A program made the position numbers and the translations under genes. Below are positions 18,241-26,584 of a stretch of 64,000 nucleotides of DNA, piece after piece. The stretch is from Flavobacterium sp. LPB0248 (GTDB lineage: Bacteria > Bacteroidota > Bacteroidia > Flavobacteriales > Flavobacteriaceae), in assembly GCF_013388355.1 (NCBI RefSeq), contig NZ_CP058246.1, positions 682,001 through 746,000 of the forward strand, written 5' to 3'. Every line of letters begins with the position of its first letter. Positions within the stretch are counted from its first letter, which is position 1. The notes below the pieces were generated by a model. That model was not told the DNA's origin, did no database searches, and was given only the letters and a program-made list of their open reading frames with translations.

Positions 18241-19242
18241 ATGCCTTCTAAAATGAAAATCCTAAGACTATTATTCATACTTATTCCCTGCTTAAGTTTT
18301 GCCCAACAGGGAAATATAAAAGCATTAGATATTAATTTAAGTAATTACGAATATCCATTTCCTGTTCATTTTATCGAGTTGAGCAGTCAGCGACAGTATC
18401 TAAAAATGAGTTATATGGATATTATTCCCGAAAACTATAACCAGAAAAATGTCGTTTTACTGCACGGAAAAAACTTCAATGGCGCTTATTGGGAAACTAC
18501 AATTAAAGCACTAACAAAAGAAGGTTATCGCGTAATTGTTCCAGACCAAATTGGTTTTGGAAAATCGTCAAAACCAGATCATTTTCAATACACTTTTCAG
18601 CAGCTGGCAGAAAACACCAAGAAACTCTTAGATCATTTAGGAATTAGCAAGGCGACTATATTAGGACATTCTATGGGCGGAATGCTGGCAACACGTTTTG
18701 CATTAATGTATCCGGAAACTACAGAAAAATTGGTTCTAGAAAACCCGATTGGTTTGGAAGACTGGAAATTGGTTGTTCCGTACAAACCAGTTGACTGGTG
18801 GTACGAATCGGAATTGAAACAGAACTACGAAGGCATTAAGCAATACCAAATGGCAAATTATTATGACGGAAAATGGAATACCGATTATCAAAAATGGGCT
18901 GAACTTGGCGCAGGCTGGACAACTGCACCCGATTATGATCTTGTGGCTTGGAATTCGGCTCTTTTGTACGATATGATTTTTACACAACCCGTTTTGTATG
19001 AATTTAAAAACATTAAATGCCCAACATTATTGATTATCGGAACAAGAGATAAAACGGCCTTAGGCAAACCATTGGTTTCTGAAGAAGTGAGAAAAACAAT
19101 GGGAAATTATGCCGAGTTGGGTAAAAGAACCCAAAAAGAAATTCCGAACTCAAAATTGGTAGAGATTCCAAATACAGGACATTTGCCACATATCGAATCT
19201 TTTGATTCATTTATAAAAGCATTAATTGTATTTTTGAAATAG
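18241..19242 (+). CDS. Exported alpha/beta-fold hydrolase
   Basis: A 333-residue protein with an N-terminal signal peptide (LRLLFILIPCLSFAQ). The fold is clear: oxyanion motif VVLLHGKNFNGAYW, nucleophile elbow LGHSMGGML, acidic residue in IIGTRDKTALG and the catalytic His in IPNTGHLPHIESF. It probably acts in the periplasm on an ester, lactone or haloalkane; the sequence does not decide which. There are two candidate starts, 18241 and the ATG at 18253; both keep the signal peptide. A good promoter lies just upstream. Confidence 0.88.
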   Translation: MPSKMKILRLLFILIPCLSFAQQGNIKALDINLSNYEYPFPVHFIELSSQRQYLKMSYMDIIPENYNQKNVVLLHGKNFNGAYWETTIKALTKEGYRVIVPDQIGFGKSSKPDHFQYTFQQLAENTKKLLDHLGISKATILGHSMGGMLATRFALMYPETTEKLVLENPIGLEDWKLVVPYKPVDWWYESELKQNYEGIKQYQMANYYDGKWNTDYQKWAELGAGWTTAPDYDLVAWNSALLYDMIFTQPVLYEFKNIKCPTLLIIGTRDKTALGKPLVSEEVRKTMGNYAELGKRTQKEIPNSKLVEIPNTGHLPHIESFDSFIKALIVFLK

Positions 19243-19282
19243 TTTATTAGCCTCGACTCGAGCGATAGCGAACAGGCGAAGC

Positions 19283-19375
19283 AATTCACAAATTATATTT
19301 TTTAGAATAAAATTCGTGAATTCGTGGCAAAATCAACAATCTAAAATCTAAAAATCAACAATCTAAAATTAAAAA
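19283..19375 (+). repeat. Spacer with inverted repeat and ATCTAAA heptamers
   Basis: AATTCACAAATT (19283-19294) and AATTCGTGAATT (19311-19322) are complementary at 11 of 12 positions. ATCTAAA then occurs at 19339, 19346 and 19361, the last group ending a few bases before the ATG at 19377. It is preceded by a GC-richer patch near 19252-19282. Class resembles other word-repeat spacers in the window. Confidence 0.55.
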
Positions 19376-19376
19376 T

Positions 19377-19766
19377 ATGTTTACAATAGAACAAATAAAA
19401 GAAGCTCATTCAAAAGTAAAAACGGGCGCAGATTTTCCTAATTACATTCAAGATTTAATAATTCTGGGCGTGAAAGGATATGACACTTTTGTACATGACG
19501 GAAGCGTTGTTTACTATGGATTAAATAATTACACCGCAGCTGCAGAAGAAAAATATCCTGAAATAAAAGTAGCCGATTTTCCTAACAAAGAACTTTTTAT
19601 AGAAAATTTGGTAAAACACCAGCATGGAGAAACCGATTATATGACTTTCTGCAAGCACTGTGCACAAGCTGGAATTGCAAAATGGAGAGTTGATATTGTG
19701 GAAATGACTTGCACGTATTTTGACAAATCTGACAATGAAATTTTAATCGAAAAAATTCCAGTATAA
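19377..19766 (+). CDS. DUF1398-family protein
   Basis: A 129-residue soluble protein with the DUF1398 layout: FTIEQIKEAHSKVKTGADFP, a central YDTFVHDGSVVYYG, and the cysteine-bearing CKHCAQAGIAKWRVDIVEMT near the end. Function unknown; relatives are annotated as phage envelope proteins, with no evidence for that here. It starts a tight run with the ThuA gene (14-base gap) and the sulfurtransferase (3-base gap). Confidence 0.82.
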   Translation: MFTIEQIKEAHSKVKTGADFPNYIQDLIILGVKGYDTFVHDGSVVYYGLNNYTAAAEEKYPEIKVADFPNKELFIENLVKHQHGETDYMTFCKHCAQAGIAKWRVDIVEMTCTYFDKSDNEILIEKIPV

Positions 19767-19780
19767 TTCCCTAACCATTT

Positions 19781-20638
19781 ATGACTATTTTTAACCAAAA
19801 CCACCAAACCTATTTTAAAAAAAGCCTTTTATTAATTCTTTTCCTTGTTTCATCTTTTGGCTTTTCGCAAAATAAAAAAGAAAATCCGAAATTTAAAGTC
19901 ATTGCTTTTTATACAGCAAAAAACGATCAGGCACATATTAGTTTTGTACATGAAGCCAATAAATACTTTCCAAAACTAGCAGAAGAAAATCATTTTCAAT
20001 ATGATTCAACTAGCAATTGGGATAATTTGAATGCGAAGTTTTTATCTAAATATCAAGTCGTTTTGTTTTTAGACACACGACCTGAGAAAAAAGAACAGCG
20101 TGACGCCTTTCAAAAATACATGGAAAATGGTGGCGGTTTCATCGGATTTCACTTTTCGGCATTTGCTTTAAATAATTCGACTTATCCGCAAGATTGGAAT
20201 TGGTATCACAATACTTTTTTAGGTTCTGGCGAATACGGAAGCAATACTTGGAAACCAACTTCGGCAGTTTTAAGAGTAGAAAATCAGCATCCTGTAACTA
20301 AAAACCTGCCTAAAACCTTCTCTTCGGCTCCAAACGAATGGTATAGATGGTCGAATGATTTGACTAAAAATCCTGATATCGAAATTTTATTAGCAATAGA
20401 CGAATCTAGTTTTCCTTTAGGAACTGGTCCAAAAGCACATGAAATTTGGCATAGCGGTTATTATCCAGTTGTTTGGACCAATAAAAAATACAAAATGCTG
20501 TATATAAATATGGGACATAATGATATTGATTATGAAGGAGGAACAAACAAAACCTTATCGCACACTTTTGAAAACAAAACACAAAGTCAATTAATCCTGA
20601 ATGCCTTGCTTTGGCTTGGCAATTCAAAGAAAAAATAA
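19781..20638 (+). CDS. Exported ThuA-domain protein
   Basis: A 285-residue protein with a signal peptide after a 13-residue polar start (KKSLLLILFLVSSFGFSQ). The ThuA/glutamine-amidotransferase-like fold is shown by FKVIAFYTAKNDQAHISFVH, VVLFLDTR, GGGFIGFHFSAFA and the closing YINMGHNDIDYEGG. ThuA proteins are linked to trehalose and other sugar use in Bacteroidetes; the precise reaction is unknown. The gene overlaps nothing and ends 3 bases before the sulfurtransferase start, so the two are cotranscribed. Confidence 0.87.
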   Translation: MTIFNQNHQTYFKKSLLLILFLVSSFGFSQNKKENPKFKVIAFYTAKNDQAHISFVHEANKYFPKLAEENHFQYDSTSNWDNLNAKFLSKYQVVLFLDTRPEKKEQRDAFQKYMENGGGFIGFHFSAFALNNSTYPQDWNWYHNTFLGSGEYGSNTWKPTSAVLRVENQHPVTKNLPKTFSSAPNEWYRWSNDLTKNPDIEILLAIDESSFPLGTGPKAHEIWHSGYYPVVWTNKKYKMLYINMGHNDIDYEGGTNKTLSHTFENKTQSQLILNALLWLGNSKKK

Positions 20639-20641
20639 AAA

Positions 20642-21487
20642 ATGTCAACTACCCTATCTCCAATAATTTCAACTCAAGAATTAATTGCAAATTCTAAAAT
20701 CATTTTAGTTGATGCTAGAGCCGGCGCGAATACTTTTGAAAATTATCAAAAAGAACATTTGAAAGGCGCTCGTTTTGTAGATTTAAATCGCGATCTGGCT
20801 AAGATTCCAGAAAATCCAGTAAATGGAGGAAGACATCCTTTACCATCTCCAGAAGATTTTTCTAAAGTACTTTCTTCATTAGGAATTTCACCTTCTGATC
20901 ATGTTGTCGTATACGATGATAAAAACGGTTCTAATTTCGCTGCTCGTTTCTGGTGGATGATGCGCGCCATTGGACATGAAAAAATTCAGGTTTTAAATGG
21001 CGGTTATCAAGCTGCGATTCAAGCAGGTTTTCCAACCAATTTTGGAATTGAGACTTTTGATAAAACAACATATCCTTCTCAAAAATGGAAATTGCTTTTA
21101 GCCGATATCGAAGAAGTCGAAAAAGCCCGCAAAAACGATCAAAATATTGTGATCGATGTTCGTGATAAAAATAGATTTGATGGCTTGGTAGAACCGCTTG
21201 ATTTAATTGCAGGACATATTCCAGGAGCTGTTAATGTTCCACTAACGGAAAATCTGAATGAAAACGGATTCTTTAAACCAGCAGATGAATTGGCTGAAAA
21301 GTACAAAGCCGTTTTAAAAGATAAAAAACCAGAAAATACAATCGTACATTGCGGTTCTGGCGTTACAGCCTGCCATACGTTATTGGCGATGGATTACGCT
21401 GGACTTCCAATTCCGAAATTATATGCTGGTTCTTGGAGCGAATGGTCAAGAAACGACCGCGAAATGGCAACACAAAAAACAGAATAA
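20642..21487 (+). CDS. sseA: Thiosulfate/3-mercaptopyruvate sulfurtransferase (tandem rhodanese)
   Basis: A 281-residue protein of two rhodanese domains. The N-terminal domain (about 1-135; VDARAGANTFENYQKEHLKG, VVYDDKNGSNFAARFWWMM) is the inactive one; the C-terminal domain (about 150-281) has NIVIDVRDKNRFDG and the catalytic loop VHCGSGVTACHTLLAM with the active Cys. CGSGVT(A) matches the mercaptopyruvate-type loop, so transfer of sulfur from 3-mercaptopyruvate is the more likely activity. The symbol is by family; substrate is not proven. Confidence 0.88.
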   Translation: MSTTLSPIISTQELIANSKIILVDARAGANTFENYQKEHLKGARFVDLNRDLAKIPENPVNGGRHPLPSPEDFSKVLSSLGISPSDHVVVYDDKNGSNFAARFWWMMRAIGHEKIQVLNGGYQAAIQAGFPTNFGIETFDKTTYPSQKWKLLLADIEEVEKARKNDQNIVIDVRDKNRFDGLVEPLDLIAGHIPGAVNVPLTENLNENGFFKPADELAEKYKAVLKDKKPENTIVHCGSGVTACHTLLAMDYAGLPIPKLYAGSWSEWSRNDREMATQKTE

Positions 21488-21587
21488 AATATATTTTTTT
21501 GCGACAGATTAAAAAGATTCGAATGATTAATCTTCTCTAATCCTTATAATCTGTGGCTAAAAAAAAATAATACAAATAAAAATTACA

Positions 21588-22811
21588 ATGCAACATTGGG
21601 ATATACTTTTATCAAATCAGGTAAATAAAAGGAAATTAATAGAAAATATATTAAACGGCGAAGCAACTGGAGAATTAGCTGTTTTTAACAATCAAAAAGG
21701 AATACTGTTTTCTGATATTGCGATCGAGAAATTTATAGAAAAAGAATTTCAATACGACAGCGTTGAAGCTTCTCCAGATTCGCACAGACAACTTCGAACT
21801 TTTTCTTCTGGCGAACGAAAAAAAGAGTTTTTAAAATACTGTATCAATCAGAAACCGGATTACATTATTTTCGACAATCCTTTTGATCATTTGGATCAAG
21901 CTTCACGAATTGTTTTAGCCAATTCGTTAAAAGAGCTAACCCATGATATTGCGATTATTCAGCTTTTAAACCGTACGGTAGATGTGCTTGAATTTGTACC
22001 AAATAAAGCTCAAATTAAAGACAATACATTCGAATTGCATCCATTTAAAAAAGCCGAAAATCATTTCAAAACACTAAATACAACTGCAATTCCTAAAGCA
22101 ACAGAAACTCATACTTTTCCAGAAGACGAATTAATAAGACTTGAAAATGTTTCAGTTAGTTATGACGAAAGAAAGATTCTCAACAACATTTCCTGGACAA
22201 TCAAACAAGGTGAATTCTGGCAGTTAGTTGGTCCAAATGGTTCTGGAAAAAGTACTATTTTGTCTTTGATTACAGGAGACAATCCGAAAGGGTTTGGACA
22301 GAATTTATTTTTATTTGGAAGAAAAAAAGGAACTGGCGAAAGTGTTTGGGATATTAAAAAACAAATCGGGATTTACGCTACTTCTATGATGGATCTGTTT
22401 CAGAAAGGCCATACGGTTGAACAGATGATATTATCGGGATTCTTTGACCAGATCGGATTGTATACAGAACCTACAACACATCAAAAAAATATTGTAACAC
22501 AATGGCTTGAAGTAATTGAAATGACACATTTGCGTAAAAAACGTTTTATAGATCTTTCTATCGGACAGCAACGTGTTGCATTAATTGTTCGTGCCGTTTT
22601 AAAACATCCGCCTTTATTGATTCTAGACGAACCTGTAGAAGGTTTAGACGACGAAAATGTAGATTTGGTAATTCAGCTTATCAATACCATAAAACAAGAA
22701 ACAAACGTCTCTATACTTTACGTTTCACATCGTATTGAATCGGGCCTTGCTCCTACTTCTGTTTTTGAACTTTTACCATCTGAAACAGGTTCAATCGGAA
22801 AAATAAAATAG
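21588..22811 (+). CDS. ModF/PhrA-like tandem ABC ATPase with degenerate first half
   Basis: A 407-residue soluble protein of two ABC-like halves. The C-terminal half (about 180-400) is complete: Walker A VGPNGSGKST, a signature that departs from LSGGQ (IDLSIGQQRVAL), Walker B LLILDEPVEGLD and the H-loop ILYVSHR. The N-terminal half (1-160) has signature-like FSSGERKKEF and Walker-B-like YIIFDNPFDHLD but no Walker A loop, and Asn replaces the catalytic Glu. No membrane partner lies near, so it is unlikely to be a transporter component. ModF-type proteins lack a defined role. Confidence 0.82.
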   Translation: MQHWDILLSNQVNKRKLIENILNGEATGELAVFNNQKGILFSDIAIEKFIEKEFQYDSVEASPDSHRQLRTFSSGERKKEFLKYCINQKPDYIIFDNPFDHLDQASRIVLANSLKELTHDIAIIQLLNRTVDVLEFVPNKAQIKDNTFELHPFKKAENHFKTLNTTAIPKATETHTFPEDELIRLENVSVSYDERKILNNISWTIKQGEFWQLVGPNGSGKSTILSLITGDNPKGFGQNLFLFGRKKGTGESVWDIKKQIGIYATSMMDLFQKGHTVEQMILSGFFDQIGLYTEPTTHQKNIVTQWLEVIEMTHLRKKRFIDLSIGQQRVALIVRAVLKHPPLLILDEPVEGLDDENVDLVIQLINTIKQETNVSILYVSHRIESGLAPTSVFELLPSETGSIGKIK

Positions 22812-22829
22812 CAATCAGAATTAAATTAA

Positions 22830-23441
22830 ATGAAAATAAAATTTGCAGTATTTCTACTGTTACCATTCGTGTTGATTTCTTGCTCTAGCACCATTTCAAC
22901 AGCAAAAAAAGAATATACTTTTAGTACATCAAAAGAATTAAAATCAGATTGGGCGATTAACTCTAAAGAATGGATTTTACAAAATGATACTCTTACAGGA
23001 AACGGCTCTCTTTCGCCTTGGGGAGTTTTGGTTTCAAAAAAACAGCTTCCGGAGAATTATGAAATCGATTTTAAAGTCAACATGACAAATGCATCTTTAT
23101 TCGAAACCATGCTCAATTTGGACAAAGGAAAATATATTAGAACATATTTATATCAAATTGATCAAAACCTAGTAATTGGCGACGGAGTTTATGATAAAAA
23201 AGACGATTCGTATGGCAAACGTGGCGGCCCAACCTTATTCAAAAAACCAATGAAGCTGGAAAACAACAAATGGTATGCTATAAAAATTAGAGTTCAAAAC
23301 AGCCAATTATACTTTTCTATAGACAGCCAAACTTCATTAGAATGTTCTCTTGAAAAAAGCAATCTAAACCAAAAAGGAAAATTAGGCTTCATAACCAACG
23401 GAGAAGTCAAAATAACCAATTTAAGAATTAAAATGCTTTAA
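22830..23441 (+). CDS. Lipoprotein with DUF1080 (LamG-like) domain
   Basis: A 203-residue protein with a lipoprotein signal (LLLPFVLISCSS, Cys at about residue 18). The rest is a jelly-roll of the 3-keto-disaccharide hydrolase/LamG type (WILQNDTLTGNGSLSPWGVL, NNKWYAIKIRVQNSQLYFSI, GKLGFITNGEVKITNLRI). It may bind or cut a sugar at the cell surface; catalytic residues cannot be assigned. It follows the ABC ATPase by 18 bases. Confidence 0.75.
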   Translation: MKIKFAVFLLLPFVLISCSSTISTAKKEYTFSTSKELKSDWAINSKEWILQNDTLTGNGSLSPWGVLVSKKQLPENYEIDFKVNMTNASLFETMLNLDKGKYIRTYLYQIDQNLVIGDGVYDKKDDSYGKRGGPTLFKKPMKLENNKWYAIKIRVQNSQLYFSIDSQTSLECSLEKSNLNQKGKLGFITNGEVKITNLRIKML

Positions 23442-23474
23442 AAAGGTTTACCTTAATGCATTAATGATAAAAAC

Positions 23475-23502
23475 AAAAAAGCTCCCAAAAAGGAGCTTTT
23501 TT
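23475..23502. terminator. Bidirectional terminator
   Basis: AAAAAAGCTCC (23475-23485), loop CAAAAA, GGAGCTTTTTT (23492-23502). Shared by the lipoprotein gene (+) and rluD-like gene (-). Confidence 0.9.
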
Positions 23503-23549
23503 TATCTAGTATAAGAATTATCTAATTTTCAAATTGACAAATTATCTAA

Positions 23550-24593
23550 TTAATTTTCTTCTTCCGTATTATGCGATTTCACATAAACACGCCATTTCTC
23601 GATACAATCCTGAAAATCCTGAGGCAATTCTGTATCAAAACGCATCATTTCTCCCGTAGTTGGGTGAACAAAACCAAGCGTTTTAGCATGTAGCGCCTGA
23701 CGAGGTAAAGCTTTAAAACAATTTTCTATAAACTGTTTGTATTTCGTAAAAGTCGTTCCTTTCAAAATCAAATGACCTCCATAACGCTCATCATTAAATA
23801 ACGGATGACCAATATGTTTCATATGTGCACGAATCTGGTGCGTTCTTCCTGTTTCTAATTTACAAGAAATAAGAGTCACATAACCAAAACGCTCCAAAAC
23901 TTTATAATGCGTAATAGCAGGTTTTCCAATTTCTGGATCATCAAAAACGGCCATTTGCATTCTGTCTTTTAAATGTCTAGCCAGATTTCCTTCAATTGTA
24001 CCGCTCTCAGCCACAACATTTCCCCAAACCAGAGCAATATACTCACGTTCAGTAGTTTTAGCTTCAAACTGCTTTGCTAAATGCGTCATAGCAGCTTCTG
24101 TTTTAGCTACAACCAAAAGCCCGGAGGTGTCCTTATCGATTCTATGGACCAAACCTGGACGCTCACTGCTATTCATTGGCAGATTATCAAAATGATGCGC
24201 CAAAGCATTTACCAAAGTTCCTGTATAATTTCCGTGACCTGGGTGCACAACCATTCCAGGCTCTTTATTAATCAATAAAAGAGCATCATCTTCATAAACA
24301 ATATTCAACGGAATATCTTCAGGAAGAATATGATTTTCAAATGGAGGATGCGACAACATAACCGTTATCACATCAAAAGGTTTTACTTTGTAATTTGATT
24401 TTACTGGAATCTCATTTACGAAAATGTTTCCATTGGTTGCCGCATTCTGAATCTTATTTCGTGTGGCATTCGGAATCAAATACATTAAATATTTGTCAAT
24501 ACGCAAAAACGCTTGACCTTTTGGGACTTCAAATCTGTAGTGCTCAAATAATTCGTCTTCCAGATCTAAATTTTCTTCAATATTATTGTTCAT
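23550..24593 (-). CDS. rluD: RluD-family 23S rRNA pseudouridine synthase
   Basis: A 347-residue RNA-modifying enzyme: N-terminal S4 domain (about 25-85; GQAFLRIDKYLMYLIPNATR), then the catalytic domain with the signature HRIDKDTSGLLVVAK that contains the active Asp, and GRTHQIRAHM. It isomerises uridines in 23S rRNA; RluD is the best family match but paralogues exist. The start at 24593 (MNNNIEENLDLEDE) is preferred over the longer frame, because it overlaps the last codons of the PASTA gene (ATGATGAACAATAA arrangement) and suggests translational coupling. Confidence 0.9.
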   Translation of the reverse strand: MNNNIEENLDLEDELFEHYRFEVPKGQAFLRIDKYLMYLIPNATRNKIQNAATNGNIFVNEIPVKSNYKVKPFDVITVMLSHPPFENHILPEDIPLNIVYEDDALLLINKEPGMVVHPGHGNYTGTLVNALAHHFDNLPMNSSERPGLVHRIDKDTSGLLVVAKTEAAMTHLAKQFEAKTTEREYIALVWGNVVAESGTIEGNLARHLKDRMQMAVFDDPEIGKPAITHYKVLERFGYVTLISCKLETGRTHQIRAHMKHIGHPLFNDERYGGHLILKGTTFTKYKQFIENCFKALPRQALHAKTLGFVHPTTGEMMRFDTELPQDFQDCIEKWRVYVKSHNTEEEN

Positions 24594-25203
24594 CATTTGG
24601 GGTTTCTGCAGGCACCGCAGTACTATCTGTCGCCTGACTTTCATCAACATAACTTGCTTTTCCATCTCCTAAAACCAAATCAATTTTAGAAGCTTTAAGC
24701 ACTCTATCACCTACTTTTAAGTTTCTTCCTTTGTAACGCATTTCCAAAACCATATCTTTTCCAAGATTCGGAATATACGTGATCGTTCCTGGCTCAAGAC
24801 CTAACGCCTTTAACGTTGGTACAGCTTCACGATATGTTTTCTCGATCAAATCTGGAATTTTCACAGAAGAAAAACCAGAAGCATTAATCTTGATATAAAT
24901 TTTTCTACCCACTTTTACCATTGTTCCAGGCAACGGATCTTGCTCCACAACACTATATTTTGGGTATTCACTTCTGTAATCAACACTGTCTAAAAGAACG
25001 TAATCTAAATCAAGTTCGTCCAATTTGTTTTCCACTTGTTCCTCAGTTAGTTTTGACAAATTCGGAACAGCTATTTCATGTCCGTGATCTGTTGTAAAAG
25101 TCAACCAATGCATAAATAAATAACCAATAACCGCAATGATGGCTGCGGCCGCAAGCAATTGCAAGAAAAAAACTCGGCTTGTTAAATACTGACGTAAACT
25201 CAT
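24583..25203 (-). CDS. PASTA-domain membrane protein
   Basis: A 206-residue protein: short cytoplasmic start, one membrane helix (about 13-33; LLAAAAIIAVIGYLFMHWLT), then PASTA repeats outside (about 40-108, 110-180; EQVENKLDELDLDYVLLDSV, VVEQDPLPGTMVKVGRKIYI), and a low-complexity tail. PASTA domains bind peptidoglycan fragments, usually on a Ser/Thr kinase or penicillin-binding protein; here there is no such partner domain. It overlaps rluD and faces ddl, a peptidoglycan gene. A perfect -7 box is at 25224-25231. Confidence 0.9.
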   Translation of the reverse strand: MSLRQYLTSRVFFLQLLAAAAIIAVIGYLFMHWLTFTTDHGHEIAVPNLSKLTEEQVENKLDELDLDYVLLDSVDYRSEYPKYSVVEQDPLPGTMVKVGRKIYIKINASGFSSVKIPDLIEKTYREAVPTLKALGLEPGTITYIPNLGKDMVLEMRYKGRNLKVGDRVLKASKIDLVLGDGKASYVDESQATDSTAVPAETPNDEQ

Positions 25204-25223
25204 AAATTTATTTTTAATAGCGA

Positions 25224-25231
25224 CAAAGATA
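25224..25231 (-). promoter_or_regulatory. -7 box TATCTTTG for the PASTA-rluD operon
   Basis: Minus strand TATCTTTG, full match to TANNTTTG, 20 bases before the ATG at 25203. Confidence 0.5.
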
Positions 25232-25288
25232 AAGTATTTCGTTTCAAAAAAAATGATAATTTTGTTTAAAACAAGAAACTCGCATGAT

Positions 25289-25311
25289 TGTCATCCTGAG
25301 CGAAGTCGAAG
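25289..25311 (+). repeat. Solo 23-base repeat, copy 1
   Basis: Starts TGTCAT and contains CTGAGCGAAGTCGAAG. Matches 26585-26607 at 20 of 23 positions. It shares the opening TGTCA with the arms of the two hairpin elements at 33 and 37 kb. Confidence 0.6.
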
Positions 25312-25322
25312 GATAATTTTCA

Positions 25323-25427
25323 GGAGCTATTTCCCGCTTTCGCCTATATTCCCGATAAACAAAAACTACGGCTAAAAAGCCTTGTTTTTCTAAATCGGGA
25401 GATACCGGCTCTATCGGGGCTAGGGCA
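25323..25427 (-). repeat. Structured intergenic element, copy 1 (GATAGAGCC / GGCGAAAGC boxes)
   Basis: On the minus strand GATAGAGCC (complement of 25407-25415) and GGCGAAAGC (complement of 25336-25344) flank a three-part hairpin: CCCGAT (25351-25356)/ATCGGG (25394-25399), AAAAAC (25361-25366)/GTTTTT (25384-25389), GGCT (25370-25373)/AGCC (25378-25381). The element is much GC-richer than its surroundings. The same two boxes flank a different hairpin at 35018-35051. Confidence 0.65.
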
Positions 25428-25509
25428 CTCGATTTCATAAGAACGTTATTTATTAAAAAACATATATCAAATAAAGTTTCAAAACAGGTTTAAACGATTT
25501 ACATCAAAA

Positions 25510-25540
25510 CCTGAAACTTGAAACAAATTAAAACCTGAAA
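25510..25540 (+). repeat. Heptamer repeat before ddl
   Basis: CCTGAAA (25510-25516), CTTGAAA (25517-25523), CCTGAAA (25534-25540), ending 7 bases before the ddl ATG. Same heptamers occur before the genes at 30931 and 31192. Confidence 0.7.
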
Positions 25541-25547
25541 CAAAAAC

Positions 25548-26519
25548 ATGAAAAACATTGCCATCATCATGGGCGGCTATTCCAGCGAATACAAAATATC
25601 ATTAATCAGCGGGAATGTCGTGTATCAATATCTTGACAAAACAAAATACAACGGATTTCGTATTCACATTTTCAAAGAAAAATGGGTTTATGTAGACCAA
25701 AACGATGCCGAATTCCCAATCGATAAAAATGACTTTTCTGTTACAGTAAATGGCGAAAAAATCACATTTGACTGCGTTTTCAACGCTATTCACGGAACTC
25801 CGGGCGAAGACGGATTAATGCAAGCTTACTTTGAATTAATCGGATTGCCGCAGTCTTCTTGCGATTATTACCAATCGGCATTAACATTCAATAAAAGAGA
25901 TTTATTGTCTGTTTTAAAACCATACGGAATCAAAACAGCTATTTCTTATTACTTAAACAAAGGAGACGAAATCGACACAGCAGAAATCGTTAAAAAAGTT
26001 GGGCTTCCTTGTTTCGTAAAACCAAACAAAGCGGGTTCAAGTTTCGGGATCTCAAAAGTAAAAACCGAAGCTGAATTGCCAATCGCGATAGAAGTTGCGT
26101 ATAAAGAGGACAACGAAATCATTATTGAAAGTTTCCTTGACGGAACTGAAGTTTCTGTAGGTGTAATTAACTACCAAGGAGAAATTAAAGTGTTGCCAAT
26201 TACAGAAATTGTATCAGACAATGACTTCTTCGATTACGAAGCAAAATACGAAGGGAAATCTCAGGAAATCACACCAGCAAGAATCTCTGACGAATTGACT
26301 AAAAAAGTAAGCGAAACCGCAAAACGCGCCTACGAAGTATTAAAAATGAAAGGCTTCTCAAGAAGCGAATTCATTATCGTAAATGACGAGCCTCACATGC
26401 TGGAAATGAACACTATTCCAGGTTTAACAACCGAAAGTTTAATTCCGCAGCAAGCAAGAGCAGCGGGAATTTCACTAGAAGATTTGTTCACAAACGCAAT
26501 CGAACTAGCTTTAAAATAG
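25548..26519 (+). CDS. ddl: D-alanine--D-alanine ligase
   Basis: Makes D-Ala-D-Ala for peptidoglycan with ATP. The 323-residue ATP-grasp protein begins MKNIAIIMGGYSSEYKISLI (substrate loop GGYSSE), with VFNAIHGTPGEDGLMQAYFE, the ATP loop CFVKPNKAGSSFGISKVKTE and the C-terminal metal/substrate segment FIIVNDEPHMLEMNTIPGLT. The length is normal. Its neighbour in divergent orientation is a PASTA protein; coaD follows downstream behind an octamer-repeat spacer. Confidence 0.97.
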   Translation: MKNIAIIMGGYSSEYKISLISGNVVYQYLDKTKYNGFRIHIFKEKWVYVDQNDAEFPIDKNDFSVTVNGEKITFDCVFNAIHGTPGEDGLMQAYFELIGLPQSSCDYYQSALTFNKRDLLSVLKPYGIKTAISYYLNKGDEIDTAEIVKKVGLPCFVKPNKAGSSFGISKVKTEAELPIAIEVAYKEDNEIIIESFLDGTEVSVGVINYQGEIKVLPITEIVSDNDFFDYEAKYEGKSQEITPARISDELTKKVSETAKRAYEVLKMKGFSRSEFIIVNDEPHMLEMNTIPGLTTESLIPQQARAAGISLEDLFTNAIELALK

Positions 26520-26562
26520 ACGCTAAGATACTGAGGTGCTAAGATTCTAAGTTTTAGCACCT
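26520..26562 (-). repeat. Octamer array directly after the ddl stop, with hairpin
   Basis: On minus, four octamers in register: CTTAGAAT, CTTAGCAC, CTCAGTAT, CTTAGCGT (26551 down to 26520), beginning at the base after the ddl TAG. AGGTGCTAA (26534-26542) and TTAGCACCT (26554-26562) also form a hairpin followed by T-rich sequence, so it may double as the ddl terminator. Confidence 0.7.
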
Positions 26563-26584
26563 TTGTTTTTTACCCTAATACAAA

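Larger units (their letters stand above)
25204..25547. other. 344-base divergent spacer: structured element, half-repeat and heptamers
   Basis: Contents from left to right: the PASTA promoter; a solo 23-base copy of the TGTCA/CTGAGCGAAGT repeat (25289-25311); the structured element at 25323-25427; and heptamers CCTGAAA/CTTGAAA before ddl. A 64-codon frame on minus (25438-25244) is fully inside these repeats and is not taken as a gene. Confidence 0.7.

Noticed and set aside
19377-19766. Prophage remnant, since DUF1398 is sometimes annotated as phage envelope protein
   Set aside because: No integrase, portal, capsid or tail gene nearby; neighbours are metabolic.
25244-25438. 64-codon frame on minus (MKSSALAPIEPV...)
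   Set aside because: Made entirely of the structured element, the solo repeat and spacer; better explained as non-coding repeat.
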